Assembly (NCBI RefSeq): GCF_007828035.1
Contig: NZ_VITV01000017.1
Location: 34,574-98,573, forward strand
Source of the DNA: Nitrospirillum amazonense
GTDB taxonomy: Bacteria; Pseudomonadota; Alphaproteobacteria; Azospirillales; Azospirillaceae
Reading direction: 5' to 3'
Length of the DNA stretch: 64,000 nucleotides
Part shown: positions 61,201 to 64,000 of the stretch, in pieces
How positions within the stretch are numbered: the first letter of the stretch is position 1
How the letters are laid out: each line of letters starts with the position of its first letter
Position numbers and translations under genes: made by a program
Notes under the pieces: generated by a model
What the model was told of the DNA's origin: nothing
The model's input: only the letters and a program-made list of their open reading frames with translations
Databases searched by the model: none

Positions 61201-64000
61201 GACGGACAGCGTCAAGGTGCCGCTGTAGTCGGCCGGCGGAGTGATGGTGAGGCCGGTGAGCTGGGCGCCGGTCAGGGTCCAGGTGCCGTCGCCGTTGTCG
61301 GTGCCGGCGGACAGGGTGGCGCCGGCGGGGACACCGGCGATGGTGACGGACAAAGTCTCGCCATCGGCCGGAGCGTGCAAGCCGGCAGCGATGGTAAGGG
61401 CGATGGGCTGATCCTCCAGGCCCACGGCGGGCAGGATCGCCAGGGTGGGGGCATCGGCCACCGGGGCGACGGTGACGGCCAGGCTGCCGGTGGTGTCGGC
61501 GCTGGTGCCGCCCACTTCGGCATGGGCGGTGACGGACAGGTTCAGCGTGCCGCTGTAGTCGGCCGGCGGAGTGATGGTGAGGCCGGTGAGCTGGGCGCCG
61601 GTCAGGGTCCAGGTGCCGTCGCCGTTGTCAGTGCCGGCAGACAGGGTGGCGCCGGCGGGGACACCGGCGATGGTGACGGACAGGGTCTCGCCATCCGCCG
61701 GGGCATGCAGGCCGGCGGCGATGGTCAGGGCGATGGGCTGATCCTCCAAGCCCACGGAGGGCAGGATCGTCAGGGTGGGGGCATCGGCCATCGGGGCGAC
61801 GGTGACGGCCAGGCTGCCGGTGGTGTCGGCGCTGGTGCCGCCCACTTCGGCATGGGCGGTGACGGACAGGGTCAGCGTGCCGCTGTAGTCGGTCGGCGGA
61901 GTGATGGTGAGGCCGGTGAGCTGGGCGCCTGTCAAGGTCCAGGAGCCGTCGCCATTGTCGGTGCCGGCGGACAGGGTGGCGCCGACGGGGACACCGGCGA
62001 TGGTGACGCTCAGGGTCTCGCCATCGGCCGGAGCGTGCAGCCCGGCAGCGATGGTCAGGGCGATGGGCTGATCCTCCAGGCCCACGGCGGGCAGGATCGT
62101 CAGGGTGGGGGCATCGGCCACCGGGGCGACGGTGACGGCCAGGCTGCCGGTGGCACTGATGTCCGTGCCGTCCAGCGCGGCATGAGCCGTCACACCCAAA
62201 TTCAGGGTGCCGCTGTAGTCCGTCGGGGGGGTGAGGGTCAGTCCCACCAATTGATCGCCGGTCAGCGTCCAGGTGCCGTCATGGTTATCAATGCCGGCGG
62301 ATAGGGTAGCGCCGGCCGGAACACCATCGATGGTGACGCTAACGGTTCCGGAAGCACCTGAGGTGGGCAAGCCGACGGAGATGGAAACGCCGATGGAATG
62401 ATCTTCCAGGCCAAGCGCAGGTGACAGCGTCAGGCTGATGGAGGCACCTGTACCTGGATCGGTGTGTCCACCGGTGCCAGGATCGGTCGTTCCACCGGAA
62501 CCCGTGCCGGTGCCGGGATCAGTGCCGCCGGTCCCGGTTGAGGGATCGGTGGGGGTGGAGCCGGAGCCCGTGCCACCGCCGACGGTGGTGGGGTCGGTCG
62601 CGCCGGAGCCGGTGTTGCCACCGCCAGCCTCGACGCCGCCGGAGCCCGTTCCAGTGGTCGGATCAGTGCCGTGGTCGGTACCGCCGGTCCCGGTTGAGGG
62701 ATCGGTGGGGGTGGAGCCGGAGCCACCGCTGCCGGTGGTGGGGTCGGTTGAGCCGGTACCGGGGTTGCCGCCGCCGGCCTCGACCCCGCCGGAGCCCGTG
62801 CCGGTGGTCGGGTCAGTGCCGTGGCCGGTGCCGCCAGTCCCGGTTGAGGGATCTGTGGGCGTGGTGCCGGTGCCACCGCTGCCGGTGGTGGGGTCAGTCG
62901 CGCCGGAGCCGGTGTTGCCACCGCCCGCCTCGACCCCGCCGGAGCCCGTGCCGGTGGTCGGGTCAGTGCCGTGGTCGGTGCCGCCGGTTCCGGTCGAGGG
63001 ATCGGTGGGGGAGGTGTCCGTGCCGCCGCTGCCGGTGGTGGGGTCTGTCGTACCGGTGCCGGTGTTGCCACCGCCGGCCTCGACCCCGCCGGAGCCTGTG
63101 CTGGTGGTCGGGTCAGTGCCGTGGCCGGTGCCGCCGGTTCCGGTCCCGGTTGACGGATCGGTGGGCGTGGCGCCCGTGCCACCGCTGCCGGTGGTGGGGT
63201 CTGTCGTGCCGGAGCCGGTGTTGCCGCCGCCGGCCTCGACCCTGCCGGAACCTGTGCCGGTGGTTGGGTCAGTGCCGTGGTCGGTGCCGCCGGTTCCGGT
63301 CCCAGTCGAGGGATCGATGGGGGTGGAGCCGGAGCCCGTGCCGCCGCTGCCGGTGGTGGGGTCGGTCGTACCGGTACCGGTGTTGCCACCGCCAGCCTCG
63401 ACCCCGCCGGAGCCCGTGCCGGTGGTTGGATCGGTGCCGTGGTCGGTGCCGCCGGTTCCGGTCCCGGTGGAGGGATCGGTGGGGGTGGTGCCGGTGCCAC
63501 CGCTGCCGGTGGTGGGGTCGGTTGAGCCGGTACCGGTGTTGCCGCCGCCGGCCTCGACCCCGCCGGAGCCCGTGCCGGTGGTTGGATCGGTGCCGTGGTC
63601 GGTGCCGCCGGTTTCGGTCCCGGTGGAGGGATCGGTGGGGGTGGAGCCGGAGCCCGTGCCACCGCCGCCGGTGGTGGGGTTGGTCGAGCCGGAGCCGGTG
63701 TTGCCGCCGCCGGCCTCGACGCTGCCGGAACCTGTGGTCGGATCGGCGCCGTGGTCGGTGCCGCCGGTTCCGGTCCCGGTTGAGGGATCGGTGGGCGTGG
63801 TGCCGGTGCCACCGCCGCCGGTGGTGGGGTTGGTCGTTCCAGTGCCGGTGTTGCCACCGCCGGCCTCGACGCTGCCGGAACCTGTGCCGGTGGTCGGGCC
63901 AGTGCCGTGGTCGGTGCCGCCGGTTCCGGTCCCGGTTGAGGGATCGGTGGGCGTGGTGCCGGTGCCACCGCCGCCGGTGGTGGGGTTGGTCGTTCCAGTG
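46231..64000 (-). CDS. Giant repetitive surface/secreted protein (adhesin-like), 5' end outside window
   Basis: The frame is open from the right edge to a TGA at 46231-46233, at least 5,922 codons, so the whole gene exceeds 17.7 kb. In order from the N-terminal side: about ten 50-54-residue Gly/Thr/Asp/Pro-rich repeats (about 62440-64000), about 47 beta-sandwich-like repeats of about 110 residues, and a C-terminal region (about 46231-46800) without repeats. The repeat pattern (G-L-E-D-Q-P-I-A-L, G-A-T-L-S-A-G-T, D-G-T-W-T-L, L-T-P-P-x-x-Y) is of the Ig/cadherin-like kind found in large type I-secreted adhesins such as LapA/BapA. There is no RTX nonapeptide, LPXTG or autotransporter barrel in the visible C-terminus. 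Secretion route and role in attachment are inferred. Confidence 0.85.
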   Translation of the reverse strand, partial: TGTTNPTTGGGGTGTTPTDPSTGTGTGGTDHGTGPTTGTGSGSVEAGGGNTGTGTTNPTTGGGGTGTTPTDPSTGTGTGGTDHGADPTTGSGSVEAGGGNTGSGSTNPTTGGGGTGSGSTPTDPSTGTETGGTDHGTDPTTGTGSGGVEAGGGNTGTGSTDPTTGSGGTGTTPTDPSTGTGTGGTDHGTDPTTGTGSGGVEAGGGNTGTGTTDPTTGSGGTGSGSTPIDPSTGTGTGGTDHGTDPTTGTGSGRVEAGGGNTGSGTTDPTTGSGGTGATPTDPSTGTGTGGTGHGTDPTTSTGSGGVEAGGGNTGTGTTDPTTGSGGTDTSPTDPSTGTGGTDHGTDPTTGTGSGGVEAGGGNTGSGATDPTTGSGGTGTTPTDPSTGTGGTGHGTDPTTGTGSGGVEAGGGNPGTGSTDPTTGSGGSGSTPTDPSTGTGGTDHGTDPTTGTGSGGVEAGGGNTGSGATDPTTVGGGTGSGSTPTDPSTGTGGTDPGTGTGSGGTTDPGTGGHTDPGTGASISLTLSPALGLEDHSIGVSISVGLPTSGASGTVSVTIDGVPAGATLSAGIDNHDGTWTLTGDQLVGLTLTPPTDYSGTLNLGVTAHAALDGTDISATGSLAVTVAPVADAPTLTILPAVGLEDQPIALTIAAGLHAPADGETLSVTIAGVPVGATLSAGTDNGDGSWTLTGAQLTGLTITPPTDYSGTLTLSVTAHAEVGGTSADTTGSLAVTVAPMADAPTLTILPSVGLEDQPIALTIAAGLHAPADGETLSVTIAGVPAGATLSAGTDNGDGTWTLTGAQLTGLTITPPADYSGTLNLSVTAHAEVGGTSADTTGSLAVTVAPVADAPTLAILPAVGLEDQPIALTIAAGLHAPADGETLSVTIAGVPAGATLSAGTDNGDGTWTLTGAQLTGLTITPPADYSGTLTLSVTAEAAVNGTTADTTGTLSITVAPVADAPVLSLQASVGHEDQPIALSISASLVDPAQGETLSVTVAGVPAGAHLSAGVDNHDGTWTLSAGQLTGLTLTPPADYSGTLTLSVTAHAEVGGTSADTTGTLAVTVDPDTVHVGVGIDAPGLTLLPAIGLEDQPIALTIATNLPNPLAGETLSVTISGLPAGATLSAGTDNGDGTWTLTAVQLTGLTITPPADYSGTLTLGVTAHAELAGVEATTSANLAVTVTPVAHAPTLAVLPAIGLEDQPIALTIGAGLVAPAAGETLSVTIAGVPVGAILSAGTDNHDGTWTLTGVQLTGLTLTPPADFNGTLALSVTAHAEVAGVETTTSGSLTVTVLPVADAPTLAVLPAIGLEDQPIALTIAAGLVAPADGETLSVTIAGVPVGATLSAGTDNHDGTWTLTGVQLTGLTITPPADYSGTLTLSVTAHAEVGGLEATTSASLAVTVAPVDVSIGAGASIEAPSLVVLPAVGLEDQPIALTLAAGLTAPVAGETLHVTISGLPAGATLSAGTDNHDGTWTLTAAQLTGLTLTPPADYNGTLALNVTAHADVGGLEATTSASLAVTVTPVADMPSLAVLPAVGLEDQPIALSIAAGLAAPAAGETLSVTIAGVPVGATLSAGTDNHDGTWTLTTAQLTGLTLTPPADYNGTVTLTVTAHAEVNGTSADASGSLSVTVLPVADAPSLVTLPAVGLEDQPIALTIAAGLHTPADGETLSITIAGVPAGATLSTGTDNHDGTWTLTTAQLTGLTLTPPADYNGTVTLTVTAHADANGTTADTTGSVSVSVLPVADVPNLVVLPTVGLEDQPIALTIAAGLASPAAGETLSVVISGVPVGATLSAGTDNHDGTWTLTGVQLTGLTITPPADYSGALNLTVTAHADVNGTEATASATVAITVLPVADVPNLVVLPAVGLEDQPIALTIGAGLATPATGETLSVVVSGVPVGATLSAGTDNHDGTWTLTGAQLSGLTLTPPADYSGTLNLTVTAHADVNGTEATVSGGLAVTVLPVADVPNVVALPAVGLEDQPIALTIAAGLTTPAAGETLSVVVGGVPVGATLSAGTDNHDGTWTLTGVQLTGLTITPPADYSGTLNLTVTAHADVNGTEATANAAVAVTVLPVADIPNLVVLPAVGLEDQPIALNIAAGLTTPAAGETLSVVVSGVPTGAVLSAGTDNHDGTWTLTGVQLTGLTLTPPADYNGTLNLTVTAHADVNGTEATVSGSLSVTVLPVADIPNLVALPAVGLEDQPIALSIGASLATPVAGETLSVVVGGVPVGASLSAGTDNHDGTWTLTAAQLTGLTITPPADYSGTLNLTVTAHADVNGTEATANAAIAVTVLPVADVPNLVALPVVGLEDQPIALNISAGLAAPVAGEALSVVVSGVPTGAVLSAGTDNHDGTWTLTGVQLTGLTITPPADYNGTITLGVTAHADVNGTAASVSTGLTVTVLPVADIPNLVVLPAVGLEDQPIALTIGASLATPAAGETLTVTVSGLPAGAVLSAGTDNHDGTWTLTGAQLTGLTLTPPADYHGTLTLGVTAHADVNGTDAAISATVAVTVLPVADIPNLAVLPVVGLEDHPIALTITAGLAAPVSAGETLSVTVAGLPAGASLSAGTDNHDGTWTLTSAQLTGVTLTPPADYHGSLNLTVTAHADLNGTDATASANLAVTVLPVADIPNLVVLPTVGLEDQPIALNIAASLTAPVSVGESLTVTVAGLPAGAILSAGTDNHDGTWTLTGVQLSGLTVTPPADYNGTLNLTVTAHADVNGTEATASANLAVTVLPVADIPNLVTLPVVGLEDQPIALNITAGLASPAAGETLSVVVSGVPAGATLSAGTDNHDGTWTLTGAQLTGLTLTPPADYSGTLNLAVTAHADVNGTEASANIGLAVTVLPVADIPNLVALPVVGLEDQPIALTIAAGLTAPVAGETLSVTISGLPAGATLSAGTDNHDGTWTLTTAQLTGLTLTPPADYHGTLNLSVTAHADVNGTEATASATVAVTVLPVADIPNLAVLPVVGLEDQPVALTIAAGLVAPVAGETLSVTIAGMPAGATLSAGTDNHDGTWTLTTAQLTGLTLTPPADYHGTLSLAVTAHADVNGTEATASATVAVTVLPVADVPNLVVLPVVGLEDQPIALTITAGIATPAVGETLSVVVGGLPAGATLSAGTDNHDGTWTLTGAQLTGLTLTPPHDYHGTLNLTVTAHADLNGTEASVGASLAVTVVPVADVPNLAVLPVVGLEHQPIALNIAAGIAAPAPGETLTVTVSGVPVGATLSAGTDNHDGTWTLTGAQLSGITLTPPADYHGTLSLGITAHATLAGVEATTNASLSVTVLPVADIPNLAVLPVVGLEDHPIALTITAGIATPAVGETLSVVVTGVPVGATLSAGTHNADGTWTLTGAQLTGLTLTPPADYHGTITLGVTAHADLAGAQASVSANLAVTVLPVAEVPNLVALPVVGLEDQPIALTIAAGLPTPLAGETLSVVVGGLPAGATLSAGTHNGDGTWTLTSAQLTGLTVTPPHDYNGTLNLTVTAHADLNGTEATASANLTVTVLPVADIPTLAVLPTVGLENQPIALTIGAGLVAPALGETLSVVVSGVPVGATLSAGTHNSDGTWTLTGGQLTGLTLTPPADYTGSLTLGITAHADINGTDAAISANLAVTVLPVATIPTLVVLPVAGLESQPVSLNISAGLVSPVVGETLSVVVSGVPAGATLSAGTNNHDGTWTVTGAQLTGLTLTPPANYHGTLDLTVTAHAGLNGTDAVASAHLSVNVLQVADIPTVAVLPAVGLENQPVALNLTAGLAAPVAGESLSVVVSGLPLGATLSAGTHNADGTWTLTGAQLTGLTLTPPHDYSGSLNLTVTAHAGLNGTDATASANLAVTVLPVADVPNLVTLPVVGLENQPVALNITAGLATPVVGEALSVVISGVPVGATLSAGTHNSDGTWTLTAAQLTGLSITPPHDYHGTLNLTVAAHASLNGTDAVASANVAVNILQIADVPTLAVLPAVGLENQPVALSLTAGLAAPVAGETLSVVVTGVPVGATLSAGTHNADGSWTLTGAQLTGLTLTPPANYHGTLDLTVTAHAGLNGTDAAASAHLSVNVLQVADIPTLVTLPAVGLENQPVALSLTAGLATPVVGETLSVVVTGVPVGATLSAGTHNADGTWTLTGAQLTGLSITPPANYHGTLNLGVTAHAGLNGTDATASATVAVTVLQVADIPTLVTLPAVGLENQPVALSLTAGLAAPVVGETLSVVVTGVPVGATLSAGTHNADGSWTLTSAQLSGLTLTPPANYHGTLNLTVTAHAGLNGTDATASANLAVNVLQVADIPTVTVLPALGLENHAIALTLGAGLLAPVVGETLSVVVTGVPAGATLSAGTHNADGSWTLTGAQLSGLTLTPPANYHGTLNLAVTAHAGLNGTDAAASASMGVTVLPVADVPNLNLGTSLGLENQPISLNLATSLPEAITGETLAVTISGLPLGATLNHGVLQLDGSYLLTPAQLAGLTITPPANYTGTLTLSVDAHTSVNGTSADATGSLSVTVLATTQAPTLAVAAAVGLEDRPVALTIATSLVASVAGETLSVTLTGVPAGATLSAGIHNADGSWTLTGAQLSGLTLTPPTNYSGTLSLGVTAHAALGSVESTTSAVLPVTVTAVADTPHLAVLPANGLEDRAVPLTIMGSLTDTDGSEVMSIVVSGLPLGATLNHGILQLDGSYLLTPAQLSGLTVTPPTNYSGTFNLTVTAHGTETSNLNDAATSLILPVTVAGVADTPTLVMTPALGVANATIPLVVAPVLGDTDGSEQLSVTVSGVPAGGTLNHGQLTAVLANGTTVWSLSPSDLSGLTLTPPHNYSGMLNLTVNAIATETGSGSTASVSGTLGVTVLGSLGVPNLLHSDVSVSLGAAVGVQGTATALDLTTGLSAAASVSDLNSVVVSGLPAGASLNHGILQLDGSYLLTPSQLTGLTITTPSSYSGSFNLNVSYGVGVGAQAETVGGTLGVQVAAVANVGSVVTSAVSGLYHTALGLNVVGSLLDTVGTQQQSYIIGGVPNGAHLSAGINNGDGTWTVLPSQITGLTVTPPISYSGTMNLTVTEVARDANGSVAVSATQPLAVTVASEVVGALTGLLLTPVHGLEDTAITLGTSLVSLNLLGAASVTIAGVPAGATLSGGTKNSDGTWTVASGLLSTLKITPPTNDASDFQLGLSVKVLGITTQIGLLNVRVDAVADAPTLTVTGSASVTENHSIPLTITGALTDTDGSETLSYAIKGLPAGATLSAGHYNALTGDWDLKASEVANLTLTPPTNYSGTLNLQVVAISSELEGNYTSTSKSLSVTVTPVTQQPILTITPSTGAEHTPIALHVGAALGDTDGSEHFTTILVSGLPAGATLNHGTSLGGGVYSLTTADLTGLTVTPPTGYSGTLNLTVSATAQDGTAATATTTGTLALTVTAVADAPTLTLPTTPVAVTAGAATALNIAGALVDTDGSERLSVTIGNVPTGAVLSAGLNNGDGTWILTAAQLAGLKVTLPSTVTSDVNLTVTAHALETSTGSAADTTSTVTLHVTPAAAGVHLAALDTATTEDTAVALTLGVSTDNLDANGHVSVTVTGLASDAVLNHGTHNADGSWTLTTDDLAGLTLTPGHNDASAITAHVAATATTGAGVISTTSGDVHIAVMAVADAPTLQTTDTSGSNNGPIALNIQSALVDTDGSENLHVTVGGLPVGAMLTAGTDNHDGTWTLQSSDLAHVSLVPSGTETGTLALTVTATAQEANGNTASTTSLLHVAVADSHNLATDGLLASGLSLSAVSGQTVSHAIVSLDPLAFHTGDSLSLAGLQLDTTADGRTMIASTNIEVVGGGFDSVHHSLTLAGDADASTYQSVLQALNLNAGADNGTRAISIDLYDQGGAHMALGHFDLSHTVGTVGDTLTALSTTLSTGLDTTFDSSTSSSGLDSAVADPFSGSSTVDTTVHHDTTIHTGF
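46900..62430 (-). repeat. Tandem array of about 47 repeats, unit about 330 nt
   Basis: Most units are 330 nt (110 codons), some 333. By reading the protein I count about 47, the N-terminal 35 or so nearly identical and the last dozen (46900 to about 50800) divergent. Sub-families are visible: DNGDG or DNHDG units first, then HNADG with LENQPVAL units. The array is coding throughout in the minus frame. Confidence 0.85.
62440..64000 (-). repeat. Tandem array of about ten 150-162-nt repeats encoding Gly/Thr/Asp/Pro linker
   Basis: Spacings between equivalent points are 156, 150, 150, 156, 156, 162, 156, 156 and 156 nt, all multiples of three, so the frame is kept. The units encode TDPSTGTG, VEAGGGNTG and TDPTTG-type text. 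The array continues beyond the window. Confidence 0.88.

Noticed and set aside
46417..62304. Very long plus-strand open frames (e.g. 54094-56583, 59017-62304) inside the repeat gene
   Set aside because: They mirror the 330-nt repeat of the minus-strand gene, encode Gly/Gln/His/Arg-rich text with no motifs, and arise from the biased codons of the true gene.
62430..63968. A minus-strand Pro/Ala-rich frame of about 512 codons
   Set aside because: It is the alternate frame of the linker array. The frame continuous with the giant gene (Thr/Gly/Asp/Pro) stays open and keeps spacing in multiples of three.
46900..64000. CRISPR array
   Set aside because: The repeats are 150-330 nt, coding, contiguous and without spacers.

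Overview
This is a GC-rich, gene-dense chromosomal window. The gene content (intracellular PHB-depolymerase-like protein, DUF3775, FixJ-like regulators, FixK-type Crp/Fnr protein) suggests an alphaproteobacterium, perhaps Rhodospirillales/Azospirillaceae-like. That assignment is an inference; there is no rRNA in the window to settle it. I see no rRNA, tRNA, CRISPR array or intact insertion sequence.

Region 1 (1-23 kb) is the most coherent part. A Crp/Fnr-family regulator without cysteines (11013-11750) lies among minus-strand operons. Four perfect TTGA-N6-TCAA boxes (7050, 10634, 19530, 21100) and two one-mismatch versions (983, 22855) each lie about 80-190 nt upstream of a first gene. The candidate regulon contains a nitroreductase; an envelope operon (DUF3775, patatin, polysaccharide deacetylase, glycosidase, and a serine-hydrolase/NamZ fusion); UspA plus an MgtA-type P-type ATPase; a second UspA in a long operon with a PRPP synthetase, three BON-domain proteins, an APH-like kinase, a solo GroEL and a BI-1 membrane protein; an Lpp-like lipoprotein translationally coupled to an L,D-transpeptidase; and a PHB-depolymerase-like hydrolase followed by a frameshifted phosphoribosyltransferase. 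It reads as an oxygen-limitation/stress-survival island, similar in content to the mycobacterial DosR and proteobacterial Fnr/FixK regulons.

Region 2 (23-44 kb) is mixed accessory and metabolic. It holds decayed fragments; a Tat-exported protein; a serine-hydrolase-like protein with all three catalytic motifs lost, fused to DUF302; an SDR; and a TetR/MFS/lactonase group sharing a GAAC-N6-GTTC palindrome. Two histidine kinases carry the same PAS variant, each convergent with a response regulator, with an MHS transporter and an AraC regulator between them. Then come an isochorismatase/LysR pair, an oxidoreductase/royal-jelly-like/ABM operon, a glycine-betaine-type binding protein, a small cysteine-repeat secreted protein and an integrase stub.

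Region 3 (44-64 kb) is one giant minus-strand gene (at least 5,922 codons, 5' end outside the window). From its N-terminal side it has about ten 50-54-residue Gly/Thr/Asp/Pro repeats, then about 47 beta-sandwich-like repeats of about 110 residues, then a non-RTX C-terminus. Seventeen bases downstream starts a partner-switching module (receiver-PP2C phosphatase, STAS antagonist, HATPase kinase), which may control it or be controlled with it.
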